Below, piece by piece: positions 33,966 through 43,214 of a DNA stretch of 64,000 nt. Positions within the stretch are counted from its first letter, which is position 1; each line of letters begins with the position of its first letter. The notes beneath the pieces were generated by a model that did no database searches, had not been told where the DNA came from, and saw only the letters and a list, made by a program, of their open reading frames with translations. The position numbers and the translations under genes are program-made. The stretch comes from Algibacter marinivivus (lineage in GTDB: Bacteria > Bacteroidota > Bacteroidia > Flavobacteriales > Flavobacteriaceae), in NCBI RefSeq assembly GCF_003143755.1, contig NZ_QFRI01000001.1, forward strand, positions 62,001 through 126,000, given 5' to 3'.

Positions 33966-34492
33966 TAGTTTTCTGGATTAAAGGATGGATTTATATTGGT
34001 TTGATAGGATTGCATTAAATCGGTTGAAAAGGCATTAAATGTATCTTCGTCTGCAAATGATTTAATTTTTTCTGGATCAAAATTACCTTGTAAATAATAG
34101 GCTGTGGTTTCGGTTTCTGTGCTGTTAAAAATAATGACATCTGTAACCACTACTCCAATTTCACCAACTGAGATTATTCGAGTATTAGCCAAATCGTTTT
34201 TTCTAAAAACATCAGTAAAACCAGTATTAGTTATAGCATTCATTTCAGAAATAAGACTTTGACGTTTTAGTGCGCTTACATTTTGAAACTTAATATATTT
34301 AAAATCCGAAATGTTTCCAATAGCATGTTTAACTCCTGGGGAAATATTACTTAAAACGGCTTTCATAAAATTAGGCACTTGAAAGGATGTTGTTCCTATA
34401 TCTGCTTTATGTTTGTTATAAAAACTCTGGAAACTACTTCCACAAGAAACTAGCAAAAAACATAAGGCAAATGCAACTATTATTTTCTTCAT
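33965..34492 (-). CDS. DUF4252 lipoprotein
   Basis: The 175-residue protein has a lipoprotein signal (IIVAFALCFLLVSC, cysteine at about 17) and a DUF4252-like body with FKYIKFQNVSALKRQ, SVGEIGVVVTDVIIFNS and YLQGNFDPEKIKSFA. The family is restricted to Bacteroidota as far as I know and its function is unknown; in related genomes it often sits near ECF sigma factors, but none is adjacent here. The DUF1684 gene follows with a one-base stop/start overlap. Confidence 0.78.
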   Translation of the reverse strand: MKKIIVAFALCFLLVSCGSSFQSFYNKHKADIGTTSFQVPNFMKAVLSNISPGVKHAIGNISDFKYIKFQNVSALKRQSLISEMNAITNTGFTDVFRKNDLANTRIISVGEIGVVVTDVIIFNSTETETTAYYLQGNFDPEKIKSFADEDTFNAFSTDLMQSYQTNINPSFNPEN

Positions 34493-34538
34493 CTTAAAAA
34501 AATTTCATTTCAAAAATACAACTTACGATTATTTTATA

Positions 34539-34546
34539 TAGCTTTG
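34539..34546 (+). promoter_or_regulatory. -7 promoter box of the MFS leader transcript
   Basis: TAGCTTTG matches TAnnTTTG and lies 20 bp before the ATG of the leader ORF, so the transcript should begin near 34550. Confidence 0.55.
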
Positions 34547-34566
34547 AGGAATCAAAATAAACAAAA

Positions 34567-34650
34567 ATGCGTAATAACGTCACTATTTATAGAAAGCAAT
34601 GGACCTCTTGTTTAAAGACAAGACGTTGGGCTCGTTATATATTGTGGTGA
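34567..34650 (+). CDS. Putative 27-residue leader peptide
   Basis: ATG at 34567 and TGA at 34648-34650. The peptide begins MRNNVTIYRKQW and ends CLKTRRWARYILW. It is rich in Arg/Lys and has three Trp, one of them the last residue. The basic LKTRRWARY includes a K-x-R triplet, the type of motif at which macrolide-bound ribosomes are known to stall. It is followed by a strong terminator and then the MFS exporter gene, the arrangement of a ribosome-mediated attenuator. The codons GTT GGG CT (34625-34632, out of frame) may pair with the terminator arm. Confidence 0.55.
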   Translation: MRNNVTIYRKQWTSCLKTRRWARYILW

Positions 34651-34675
34651 TATAAATATAAGATATTACAATATT

Positions 34676-34708
34676 AAAAAGTCCGACTTCGCAGTCGGAC
34701 TTTTTATT
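34676..34708 (+). terminator. Terminator between leader ORF and MFS gene
   Basis: AAAAAGTCCGAC and GTCGGACTTTTT form a perfect stem around TTCGCA. It lies 25 bp after the leader stop codon and 54 bp before the transporter ATG, inside the presumed transcript, so it must be read through for transporter expression. Confidence 0.85.
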
Positions 34709-34761
34709 TTTAGTCAAATCCCAATTAATATTAATATGTAGAAAAAGAACAACTAGAACTC

Positions 34762-35997
34762 ATGAACACATTATTTAACAATTACCTAAACACCTTTAAA
34801 GGGTTATCGAAAGAAGTATGGTGGCTTGCTTTAATTACACTTATAAATAGAGCTGGCACCATGGTTATTCCTTTTTTATCATTATACCTTACCGAAGATT
34901 TACAATTTACTTTAGGTAATGTTGGTACTATTATGATGTGTTTTGGGTTGGGTTCTGTTGCTGGTTCTTGGCTTGGTGGAAAACTTACAGATACTATTGG
35001 TTATTACAAAGTTATGGTTAGAAGTCTTGTAAGTACAGGTATTCTGTTTATTGCGTTGCAATTTCTTAATACGTTTTATGCGCTTTGCTTAGGGATATTT
35101 TTAGTGATGCTTGTAGCAGATATGTTTCGTCCTGCTATGTTTGTGGCACTGAGTGCATACAGCAAACCAGAAAATAAAACACGAAGTGTAACGCTTATTC
35201 GTTTAGCAATAAATCTTGGGTTTTCTGCTGGACCAGCTGTTGGTGGGCTTATTATTACTACATTAGGTTATAGCGGTTTATTTTGGATAGATGGCATTAC
35301 ATGCATATTAGCAACTGTAGTTTTATTTATGGTATTAAATCCAAAGAAATCAACTGTTTTAGATAACATTATTGTGGCTAATCCAGATTCGGCTTATAAA
35401 GATAAAGCGTTTACTATATTTCTAATAGCTATGTTTTTGTTTGGGGTTATATTTTTACAATATTTCTCTACAATGCCAATCTATTACAGAGAAGTACACA
35501 TCCTTTCAGAACTTGAAATAGGATTGCTTTTAGGCGCTAATGGTTTTATTATTTTCTTATTAGAAATGCCACTTATTAAATGGTTGGAAAATAGTAGGTT
35601 TTCTAAAACAGAACTGATGTTGTTTGGTGCTATATTAACTGCTGCAAGTTTTATTATTTTAAATATTACAACGTGGTCTGGTATTTTAATTGTTGGTATG
35701 TTTTTAATGACTATTGGCGAAATGATTGCTTTCCCCTTTTCAAATGCCTTTGCTATGGAACGTGCTAAAAAAGGAAATCAAGGGGAATATATGGCACTAT
35801 ACTCTATTGCCTTTTCAATGGCTCATATTTTTGGACATAAAGCTGGTATGCAAATGGTAGACGGTTGGGGCTTTGATAATACTTGGTACATGATTACAAT
35901 TATAGGTGGTTTTTGTGTGCTTTTATTAATGATCTTAAAAAGTCATTTAAGCACTAAAAAAAACTTAAAAGCTGAAATTAAAAACATAAAATCTTAG
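34762..35997 (+). CDS. MFS exporter, putative drug efflux
   Basis: The 411-residue protein has 12 predicted membrane helices and the major-facilitator motif A region GSVAGSWLGGKLTDTIGYYKVM between helices 2 and 3, plus AGPAVGGLIITTLG (motif C-like, typical of antiporters). It resembles the multidrug group (YttB/Mef-like). An attenuator-like leader directly upstream suggests induction by a translation-targeting compound, but the substrate cannot be read from sequence. The glyoxalase gene starts 2 bp after its stop codon. Confidence 0.85.
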   Translation: MNTLFNNYLNTFKGLSKEVWWLALITLINRAGTMVIPFLSLYLTEDLQFTLGNVGTIMMCFGLGSVAGSWLGGKLTDTIGYYKVMVRSLVSTGILFIALQFLNTFYALCLGIFLVMLVADMFRPAMFVALSAYSKPENKTRSVTLIRLAINLGFSAGPAVGGLIITTLGYSGLFWIDGITCILATVVLFMVLNPKKSTVLDNIIVANPDSAYKDKAFTIFLIAMFLFGVIFLQYFSTMPIYYREVHILSELEIGLLLGANGFIIFLLEMPLIKWLENSRFSKTELMLFGAILTAASFIILNITTWSGILIVGMFLMTIGEMIAFPFSNAFAMERAKKGNQGEYMALYSIAFSMAHIFGHKAGMQMVDGWGFDNTWYMITIIGGFCVLLLMILKSHLSTKKNLKAEIKNIKS

Positions 35998-35999
35998 TT

Positions 36000-36377
36000 A
36001 TGAATTTAAATCAAATTACAATTCCATCTATAAATATTGAAGAGTCTGTGGCTTTTTACAAAACTTTGGGGTTGCATCTTATTGTAGATGTAATCCCAAA
36101 TTATGCACGCTTTGAGTGTCCTGATGGAGAGTCAACCTTCTCAATCCATAAAGTAGATAGTGTTACTAAAAATTCTGGCGTTACCATTTATTTTGAAGAT
36201 GATAATTTAGATGCTTTAGTAGAAAAATTAAAGAAAAAAGGAGTTAAATTTGATAGCTTACCAGAAGATAAGTTTTGGTTATGGCGTGAAGCACATTTAC
36301 AAGATCCAGACGGTAATAACATTATTTTATACCATGCAGGAGAGAACAGAAAAAATCCGCCTTGGCGTATTAATTGA
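36000..36377 (+). CDS. VOC/glyoxalase-family protein
   Basis: The 125-residue protein has the betaalphabetabetabeta repeats of the vicinal-oxygen-chelate fold: ITIPSINIEESVAFYKTLGLHLI, NYARFECPDGESTFSIH, and REAHLQDPDGNNIILYHAGENRKNPPWRI at the end. Metal-ligand-like residues are E in FECPD and H/E around EAHLQDPDGN. Substrate unknown. Co-transcribed with the MFS exporter (2-bp gap) and the DJ-1 gene (6-bp gap). Confidence 0.85.
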   Translation: MNLNQITIPSINIEESVAFYKTLGLHLIVDVIPNYARFECPDGESTFSIHKVDSVTKNSGVTIYFEDDNLDALVEKLKKKGVKFDSLPEDKFWLWREAHLQDPDGNNIILYHAGENRKNPPWRIN

Positions 36378-36383
36378 ATACCT

Positions 36384-37106
36384 ATGAAATATTATATAAT
36401 AGCTTTTATTAGCATAATGCTTTTTGGATGTCATAATTCCGAAAAAATCGAGAATAAAAAAACGTATCCAAAATTAGAACCAAATCGATACAATGTTGGT
36501 TTTCTAATTATGAATGGCGTTTATAATACTGAGCTTACAGCACCTTTTGATATATTTCAACATACTATATTTAGAGACAGTATTAAAGCTATGAATGTGT
36601 TTACATTAGCAAATACTGATGATGCCATAACCTCTTTTGAAGGGATAAGAATTCTTCCAGATTTCAACTATTTGAAAGATAAACTGCCTAAAATTGATAT
36701 TCTTGTTGTGCCTAGTGCAGAACACCATTTAGATTCTGATTTAGAAGATAAAGCCATGATTAGTTTTGTAAAAGAAGTAGACAAAGAAGCACTTTATTTA
36801 ACTTCTCATTGCGATGGTGCATTTGTTTTAGCGAAAGCTGGATTATTGGATAATTCTATTTCTACAACTTTTCCAAGTGATATTGACAAAATGAGACAAA
36901 TGTTTCCAGAATTAGATGTTAGAAAAGATGTTTTGTTTGTTCATGATGGAAAATATATTACTTCGGCAGGAGGTGCTAAAAGCTTTGAAGCTGCATTATA
37001 TTTATCTGAGCATATCTATGGAAAGAAAGTAGCTGATGCTTTAGCAGGAGGTTTGGTTATAGATTGGAATTTAAATGTTGTTCCGCATCTAATTGTAAAA
37101 AAGTAA
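36384..37106 (+). CDS. DJ-1/PfpI-family lipoprotein
   Basis: The 240-residue protein has a lipoprotein signal (IIAFISIMLFGC) and a DJ-1/PfpI domain: NVGFLIMNGVYNTELTAPFDIFQHT, IDILVVPSAEHH, and the nucleophile elbow LTSHCDGAFVLAKAGLLD with the reactive Cys followed by D-G-A. The end, YITSAGGAKSFEAALYLSEHIYG, resembles the amidase part of GlxA-like regulators, but there is no HTH here. An exported DJ-1 protein is unusual. Role unknown. It is convergent with the Lrp gene. Confidence 0.82.
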   Translation: MKYYIIAFISIMLFGCHNSEKIENKKTYPKLEPNRYNVGFLIMNGVYNTELTAPFDIFQHTIFRDSIKAMNVFTLANTDDAITSFEGIRILPDFNYLKDKLPKIDILVVPSAEHHLDSDLEDKAMISFVKEVDKEALYLTSHCDGAFVLAKAGLLDNSISTTFPSDIDKMRQMFPELDVRKDVLFVHDGKYITSAGGAKSFEAALYLSEHIYGKKVADALAGGLVIDWNLNVVPHLIVKK

Positions 37107-37109
37107 CTA

Positions 37110-37553
37110 TTATTTTATTGGAATAACTTCCTTCTGTTTAACTACTCTTGACAATACAATTTGTGTTTTTGATTCGCCATAACTTATAAGTTGGTCTATA
37201 AAAGTTTCAAGGTGTTTTTGGTTTTTTAAAACAACCTCCATAACAATGTTTTCATCTCCTGTGATGCGATAACAATTAATTACCTCATCATACGTTTTCA
37301 CCTTTTCTAAAAAAGGTTTTAATTTCCCCATAAATGCTCTTAAAGTAATTATGGCTTTGAGTTGATAACCAATTTCAAAAGAAGACACAATAGTTTTATA
37401 ACCTTCAATAATACCAAGGTCTTCCATTTTTTTAATGCGCTCTGATACAGCAGGCGAACTTATGCCCACTCGCCTACCGATTTCGGCATTAGAAAGTCTT
37501 GCGTTTTCTTGCAAACACTTTAAAATCTTGCTGTTAATCGAATCTAGACTCAT
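37110..37553 (-). CDS. Lrp/AsnC-family transcriptional regulator
   Basis: The 147-residue protein has an N-terminal HTH (DSINSKILKCLQENARLSNAEIGRRVGISSPAVSERIKKMEDLGII) and a C-terminal RAM domain (AIITLRAFMGKLKPFLEKV, CYRITGDENIVMEVVLKN) that binds amino acids and oligomerises. Its targets are unknown; the divergent gene at 37.7 kb is a candidate from position only. Confidence 0.92.
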   Translation of the reverse strand: MSLDSINSKILKCLQENARLSNAEIGRRVGISSPAVSERIKKMEDLGIIEGYKTIVSSFEIGYQLKAIITLRAFMGKLKPFLEKVKTYDEVINCYRITGDENIVMEVVLKNQKHLETFIDQLISYGESKTQIVLSRVVKQKEVIPIK

Positions 37554-37676
37554 TTTAAGGAATATTAATATAAAATAATTAAAATTTAAAGCAAATATAC
37601 ATTTTTACTTTAAAATCTAAAGTTAAATCTCGTTTCTTGTGAGTAATTTTGATAAAATTGCTTACAGAATTAGATT

Positions 37677-38072
37677 ATGTTACATAATACCCCACCAAAT
37701 CTATCGGATTTACCGGTTTATCAAAAAGCGTTAGAGATTTTTGCTCTATCGCAAAACATATCTACATACCTAAATCACGATCTATCTAATTTAAAACCAG
37801 ATGGTTCTGAAGATTCTAATATTTATTTTTCTGGAGATATAGTGCAGCAATCTGTCTCTTTAGTTCCAGAAATTATGAATGCTGAATTAGAAAGATACTC
37901 TGATAGAAAACATAAACATCTAGATTCTTTACGACGACTTACCAATAAGCTTTACAAAAATTCTTATAGATTAGAACGTTCAAATAGCAACGGGAAAGAT
38001 TTTTTACCTATTCTAAGAAGTGAATTAAAGAAATTTAAGAAGCTTCAAAGTTCTTGGATGCTTACGCTATAA
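37677..38072 (+). CDS. Small helical protein, possibly four-helix-bundle (S23-like)
   Basis: The 131-residue protein is mostly helical: LPVYQKALEIFALSQNISTYL resembles the first helix of the S23/four-helix-bundle family, and SVSLVPEIMNAELERYSDRKHKHLDSLRRLTNKLYKNSYRL forms long basic amphipathic helices. The family link is weak. A -7 box TAATTTTG (37644-37651) lies 26 bp upstream of the ATG. Function unknown; it is divergent from the Lrp gene. Confidence 0.6.
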   Translation: MLHNTPPNLSDLPVYQKALEIFALSQNISTYLNHDLSNLKPDGSEDSNIYFSGDIVQQSVSLVPEIMNAELERYSDRKHKHLDSLRRLTNKLYKNSYRLERSNSNGKDFLPILRSELKKFKKLQSSWMLTL

Positions 38073-38073
38073 C

Positions 38074-38502
38074 TTAGATTTTTTCAAATTTCTGTCCGCA
38101 ACCTTCAATGCATTGATACCAAAGTATTAAGTTTCCGCTTAAGGGCAAATCAAAATAAACTTTTGCTGAACGCGAACTACAAGTATTTGGAATAATTTCA
38201 CCATCAAAAGTTGTATCAGCTTCATTGGAACCTGTTATCATATATGTTCCTGTTTCTTTATCTCCAACTTCTGAAGACATAAAACAAAGAATGCCATTAA
38301 CTTCAATTGTTCCATCTTTAAAAAACTCAACTGTGCGGTTACTATTTATAGATTGAAAATCGCCACTACCATCTCCTAGGTCAAGGTATTGCTCAATTAA
38401 TTTCCATTTTCCAACAAGTTCAGTTTCGTCCTTTGGCTTATTGTCATCTGAGGAACAACCCGTGAGAATTAGCAAAGTAAAAATCAATAAATAAGCTCTC
38501 AT
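38074..38502 (-). CDS. Lipocalin-like lipoprotein
   Basis: From the ATG at 38502 the 142-residue protein begins MRAYLLIFTLLILTGCSSDD, a clear lipoprotein signal; a start 33 bp upstream would put 11 charged residues before it. The body has ETELVGKWKLIEQYLDLGDG, TVEFFKDGTIEVNG and a final YQCIEGCGQKFEKI, the pattern of lipocalin-like domains of Bacteroidota. Four cysteines in the mature part may form disulfides. Ligand unknown. Confidence 0.72.
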   Translation of the reverse strand: MRAYLLIFTLLILTGCSSDDNKPKDETELVGKWKLIEQYLDLGDGSGDFQSINSNRTVEFFKDGTIEVNGILCFMSSEVGDKETGTYMITGSNEADTTFDGEIIPNTCSSRSAKVYFDLPLSGNLILWYQCIEGCGQKFEKI

Positions 38503-38573
38503 AATTTGAAGATTTCTTTTAATTAAGATGTACAAATTGTAAAATGGTTGCGTATTAAAACTAGTTTATATAG

Positions 38574-38636
38574 ATTCCGAGACTGTGCTCGGGATAAGCG
38601 ATTCACTCACTTTTTCTGAAATAGAAAAAGTGGTTC
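38574..38636. other. Two small hairpins behind the mutase gene
   Basis: Just downstream of the icmF stop (minus strand) are CACTTTTTC and GAAAAAGTG arms (38610-38634), then CCGAG/CTCGG arms (38577-38593). The second overlaps GACTGTGCTCGGGAT, akin to the repeat found inside icmF. Neither is followed by a convincing T-run, so terminator function is uncertain. Confidence 0.4.
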
Positions 38637-38641
38637 TCTGC

Positions 38642-41600
38642 TTACATATTTCTGCGATACTGCCCTCCTACCTCAAACAGTGCTTTTGTGATTTGACCTA
38701 GTGAACATACTTTACAAACATCCATTAAGGCTTCAAAAATATTTTCGTTATTTATGGCCTTATTTTGAAGTTCTTTTAAGAGTACTTCAGTTTCATTAGA
38801 CTTATGGAGGTTTTCTAAAGTTTTAATTTGGAATTCTTTTTCTTCTTCAGTTGCTCTAATAACTTCAGCGGGTAAAACTGTTGGAGACCCTTTACTACTC
38901 AAAAACGTATTCACACCTATTATTGGAAATTTGCCATTATGCTTCAAGGTTTCATAATACAAGCTTTCTTCTTGAATTTTAGAACGCTGATACATGGTTT
39001 CCATAGCTCCTAAAACACCTCCTCTTTCTGTAATTCTATCAAATTCTAATAAAACAGCTTCCTCAACTAAATCAGTTAACTCTTCAATAATAAACGACCC
39101 TTGTATTGGATTTTCATTTTTAGCCAATCCTAATTCTTTATTTATAATCAGTTGAATAGCCATAGCTCTTCGCACAGATTCTTCAGTCGGTGTAGTTATC
39201 GCTTCATCATAAGCATTGGTGTGTAGAGAATTACAATTATCGTAAATGGCATATAATGCTTGTAACGTTGTTCTTATATCATTAAAATCAATTTCTTGTG
39301 CATGTAAGCTTCTACCTGAGGTTTGAATATGATACTTCAGCATTTGCGCTCTGGCATTGGCGCCATATTTCTCTTTCATGGCTTTTGCCCAAATTTTACG
39401 TGCAACACGACCTATTACGGCATATTCAGGATCAATTCCGTTAGAAAAGAAAAATGATAAATTTGGTCCGAATTTATTAATATCCATTCCACGACTTAAA
39501 TAATATTCCACGTAAGTGAAACCATTTGATAAAGTCAACGCTAATTGTGTGATTGGGTTTGCTCCAGCCTCAGCAATATGATAGCCTGAAATGGAAACAG
39601 AGTAAAAATTACGAACATTATTTTCAATAAAATACTCTTGAACGTCTCCCATTAAACGTAATGCGAACTCCGTTGAAAAAATACAGGTGTTTTGTGCTTG
39701 ATCTTCCTTTAAAATATCTGCCTGAACCGTTCCTCTAACTTGAGCAATGGTTTTTGTTTTAATATCATTATAAATAGCTTCAGGTAATACTTGATTTCCT
39801 GTAACCCCTAAAAGCATTAATCCTAAACCATTATTCCCTTCTGGTAATAGTCCATTATATTTAGGGCGCTCTTTGCCATTATAAATCTTAGCAATCTTAG
39901 TTTCTACTTCTTTTTCTAATTCGTTTTCTTTAATATAAATTTCACATTGTTGGTCAATGGCAGCATTCATAAAAAAACCAAGCAACATAGGTGCTGGCCC
40001 ATTAATAGTCATACTTACCGAAGTCATAACATCAGCAAGATTGAAGCCCGAATACAGTTTCTTTGCATCGTCTAAACAACAAATAGACACACCTGCATTA
40101 CCAATTTTACCATAAATATCTGGACGATAGTCTGGATCATTCCCATAAAGTGTTACACTATCAAAAGCTGTTGATAAACGTTTTGCTGGCAACCCAGCAC
40201 TTACATAATGAAAACGTTTATTGGTACGCTCTGGACCACCTTCACCAGCAAACATTCGCGCCGGATCTTCTCCAGTTCTTTTAAAAGGATATAATCCCGA
40301 AGTATATGGAAACTCTCCAGGTACATTTTCTTGTAAACACCATTTTAAAAGATCTCCCCAAGCTTGATATTTTGGGAGTGATACTTTAGGAATTTGAGTA
40401 TGAGATAAAGATTCAGTATGTGTATCAATTTTGATTTCTTTATCTCTTACTTTAAATGAATATATAGGGTTTTTGTATTTATTTACTTTTTCATCCCAAC
40501 CTGTAATAACTTCCCAATTGTAGGGGTCTAAGTCTAACTTTATTCTATCAAATTCTGAAATTAGGAGTTTTATAAAATCCTTATTTTTGTCCTGAACTTG
40601 TTTTAAAATTTCTTCATCATTTAAACCTAGTTTTCCAATAAAAGACCTTTCGACTGTGCTCAAGGTGACATTCAATACCGAACAAATAGTCTTGTAGATA
40701 CCATAAAGCTTTTGAGCAACATCAACTTGTTTTAACCCTTTAGTATCATAAGCTCTGTTACTTTCTGCAATCTCAGATAAATATCGTGTTCTTGAAGGCG
40801 GAATTACAAAAATCTTTTCGCTCATTTCATTTGAAATGGTGAATGTCGATTTTAAATCTGAATCGGCTTTTTCAACCAACTTATCCATCACCGCTTTATA
40901 GAGTGTATTCATTCCTGGGTCATTAAACTGAGAAGCTATAGTTCCAAAAACGGGTAAGTCTTCTTGAGGAATATCCCACAGGTTGTTATTACGCATATAT
41001 TGTTTTTTTACATCGCGTAATGCATCCAATGAACCTCGTTTATCAAACTTATTTATAGCAACTAAATCAGCAAAATCTAGCATATCTATTTTTTCGAGTT
41101 GTGTTGCTGCTCCAAACTCTGGAGTCATAACATATAACGAAATATCTGAGTGTTCTATAATTTCAGTATCACTTTGTCCAATTCCAGAAGTTTCCAGAAT
41201 AATTAAATCATATTCAGCAGCTTTTAAAACTTCAACGGCTTCGTTTACATGTTTAGATAATGCTAAATTAGATTGACGTGTTGCTAAACTTCGCATATAA
41301 ACTCTAGAGTTATTAATAGAATTCATTCTAATTCTATCTCCTAATAAAGCGCCGCCCGTTTTTCTTTTGGAAGGGTCAACTGAAATAATACCAATTGTTT
41401 TATTTGGAAAATCAATTAAAAAACGTCTAACTAATTCATCTACTAAACTAGATTTACCTGCCCCTCCTGTTCCAGTAATTCCTAAAACTGGTGTCTTTGA
41501 ATTTTCATTTTTAGAATGAATTTCATCTAAAGTATCTTTTGCAATTTCAGGAAAATTCTCAGCAGAAGATATAACTCTTGCAATAGATTCTGGTTTTTTA

Positions 41601-42079
41601 TCTTTTAGAGTATCTATTTGAATATTCAACTTATCTCCAATAGCAAAATCAGATTGTTTAACCAAATCGTTAATCATACCCTGCAATCCCATTTCACGAC
41701 CATCATCTGGTGAATAAATTCGTGAAATTCCATAATCCATTAGTTCTTTAATTTCTGAAGGTAGAATTACACCTCCACCACCTCCAAAAATCTTAATATG
41801 CTCTGAACCTCTCTCTTTCAAAAGATCATACATATATTTAAAATACTCATTGTGTCCGCCTTGATAAGAGGTTAAACAGATAGCGTTTACATCTTCTTGG
41901 ATTGCAGTATTTACTACTTCTTCAACACTTCTATCATGCCCCAAATGAATCACCTCAACACCAGTAGCTTGAATAATACGACGCATAATATTTATAGATG
42001 CATCATGGCCATCAAAAAGGGATGCAGCTGTAACTATTCTTACTTTATATTTTGGCTTATATGGCACTTGTTGGTTCAT
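38642..42079 (-). CDS. icmF: Fused isobutyryl-CoA mutase IcmF
   Basis: The 1145-residue protein joins three parts: a B12-binding domain (about 1-140, [19 protein letters not shown], with the cobalamin histidine in DGHD), a MeaB-like G-protein chaperone (about 180-460; [39 protein letters not shown]), and the mutase barrel (from about 570; [49 protein letters not shown]). It interconverts isobutyryl-CoA and butyryl-CoA with adenosylcobalamin. A stretch VTLSTVERS (about 468-476) between G-domain and barrel is repeat-derived. Stand-alone gene. Confidence 0.93.
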   Translation of the reverse strand: MNQQVPYKPKYKVRIVTAASLFDGHDASINIMRRIIQATGVEVIHLGHDRSVEEVVNTAIQEDVNAICLTSYQGGHNEYFKYMYDLLKERGSEHIKIFGGGGGVILPSEIKELMDYGISRIYSPDDGREMGLQGMINDLVKQSDFAIGDKLNIQIDTLKDKKPESIARVISSAENFPEIAKDTLDEIHSKNENSKTPVLGITGTGGAGKSSLVDELVRRFLIDFPNKTIGIISVDPSKRKTGGALLGDRIRMNSINNSRVYMRSLATRQSNLALSKHVNEAVEVLKAAEYDLIILETSGIGQSDTEIIEHSDISLYVMTPEFGAATQLEKIDMLDFADLVAINKFDKRGSLDALRDVKKQYMRNNNLWDIPQEDLPVFGTIASQFNDPGMNTLYKAVMDKLVEKADSDLKSTFTISNEMSEKIFVIPPSRTRYLSEIAESNRAYDTKGLKQVDVAQKLYGIYKTICSVLNVTLSTVERSFIGKLGLNDEEILKQVQDKNKDFIKLLISEFDRIKLDLDPYNWEVITGWDEKVNKYKNPIYSFKVRDKEIKIDTHTESLSHTQIPKVSLPKYQAWGDLLKWCLQENVPGEFPYTSGLYPFKRTGEDPARMFAGEGGPERTNKRFHYVSAGLPAKRLSTAFDSVTLYGNDPDYRPDIYGKIGNAGVSICCLDDAKKLYSGFNLADVMTSVSMTINGPAPMLLGFFMNAAIDQQCEIYIKENELEKEVETKIAKIYNGKERPKYNGLLPEGNNGLGLMLLGVTGNQVLPEAIYNDIKTKTIAQVRGTVQADILKEDQAQNTCIFSTEFALRLMGDVQEYFIENNVRNFYSVSISGYHIAEAGANPITQLALTLSNGFTYVEYYLSRGMDINKFGPNLSFFFSNGIDPEYAVIGRVARKIWAKAMKEKYGANARAQMLKYHIQTSGRSLHAQEIDFNDIRTTLQALYAIYDNCNSLHTNAYDEAITTPTEESVRRAMAIQLIINKELGLAKNENPIQGSFIIEELTDLVEEAVLLEFDRITERGGVLGAMETMYQRSKIQEESLYYETLKHNGKFPIIGVNTFLSSKGSPTVLPAEVIRATEEEKEFQIKTLENLHKSNETEVLLKELQNKAINNENIFEALMDVCKVCSLGQITKALFEVGGQYRRNM
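40644..40671 (-). repeat. Short dispersed repeat inserted inside icmF
   Basis: On the minus strand it reads TGTCACCTTGAGCACAGTCG then AAAGG, very close to the repeat TGTCACCCTGAGCGCAGTCG common in Bacteroidota genomes. It is translated as VTLSTVERS within the linker between the G-protein and mutase domains and keeps the frame. Confidence 0.65.
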
Positions 42080-42222
42080 TCGTAAAGATTATTGAATTTC
42101 AGTGCTGCAATTTACGAAATATTCAAAAAAATAAGCCATTTACAGAAGATTATATAAAATTTAAATCTTAGTTCTTGCCTGTATATTTTTTAAACTAAAT
42201 TTAACGCCGAAGAATGATTAGT

Positions 42223-43077
42223 ATGAATAAGATAACAATTTTAATACACTGTCAAGATAGACCAAATATTATTGCATCTGTCACCAATTTTATTGCTAAA
42301 AATGGAGGTAACATAGTTTATATAGACCAACATGTAGATAGAGAGCAAGATATTTTTTTTATGAGACTAGAAAGTGAGTTCCTATCTGAATCTTTTTCAA
42401 CTGAATCTTTTAAAGCTATTTTTAAAAATGATTTAGCTGATCAATTTGAAATGAAATGGCGTATTTATTCATCTGAGAAGAAGCCAAAAATGGCACTATT
42501 CATATCTAAATACGATCATTGTTTGTATGATCTATTAGGGCGTTATAATTCTGGTGAACTTAATTTAGAAATCCCATTCATTGTGAGTAATCATAATGAT
42601 TTAAAACCTATTGCTGATAATTTTAAAATTCCTTTTTATCATATTCCTGTTACTAAAGAGACTAAACAAGAAGCTGAGGATAAGCAATTAGAGTTATTGC
42701 AAGAACACAATATAGACTTTATAGTTCTAGCACGCTATATGCAAATTGTATCTAGTAAGCTCATTAGTCAATACCCAAATAAAATTATTAATATTCATCA
42801 TTCCTTTTTACCTGCCTTTGTTGGTGCGAAACCTTACCATTCAGCTTACAAAAGAGGTGTAAAAATTATTGGAGCTACAAGCCATTATGTTACAGAAGAG
42901 CTTGACGCAGGACCAATAATAGAACAAGACGTAACTAGAGTTACTCATGCACATGCAATTATTGACTTAATATCAAAAGGAAGAGACTTAGAAAAAATTG
43001 TACTTGCAAACGCTGTTAAACTTCACGCAGACAGAAAAGTTATGGTTTTTAATAACAAAACAGTCATTTTCTCTTAA
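42223..43077 (+). CDS. purU: Formyltetrahydrofolate deformylase
   Basis: The product (284 residues from ATG 42223; an ATG 9 bp upstream is equally possible) has an N-terminal ACT domain (KITILIHCQDRPNIIASVTNFI) and a formyltransferase-like catalytic domain with ARYMQIVSSKLISQYPNKIINIHHSFLPAF (N-H-D-type site: asparagine and histidine visible) and GATSHYVTEELDAGPIIEQD. It hydrolyses 10-formyl-THF to formate and THF, balancing one-carbon pools. Alone between icmF (divergent) and ompA. Confidence 0.94.
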   Translation: MNKITILIHCQDRPNIIASVTNFIAKNGGNIVYIDQHVDREQDIFFMRLESEFLSESFSTESFKAIFKNDLADQFEMKWRIYSSEKKPKMALFISKYDHCLYDLLGRYNSGELNLEIPFIVSNHNDLKPIADNFKIPFYHIPVTKETKQEAEDKQLELLQEHNIDFIVLARYMQIVSSKLISQYPNKIINIHHSFLPAFVGAKPYHSAYKRGVKIIGATSHYVTEELDAGPIIEQDVTRVTHAHAIIDLISKGRDLEKIVLANAVKLHADRKVMVFNNKTVIFS

Positions 43078-43138
43078 TACCATAAAATTATTTAGGCATA
43101 AAAGTTAAGATTTTTCCTTAACAAATGTTAATATTCAT

Positions 43139-43146
43139 TATTTTTG
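43139..43146 (+). promoter_or_regulatory. -7 promoter box of the OmpA-like gene
   Basis: TATTTTTG matches TAnnTTTG and lies 68 bp before the ATG. Confidence 0.45.
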
Positions 43147-43214
43147 TGACCTATCCATTTTTTGTGTGTCTCACAGATGTGGAAATATTAACCATTAACT
43201 AAATTTTAATTTTT

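Noticed and set aside
34567-34650. Region 34.56-34.65 kb as a tRNA or stable small RNA gene
   Set aside because: No cloverleaf or T-loop sequence is found; a promoter, ORF and terminator fit a leader peptide better.
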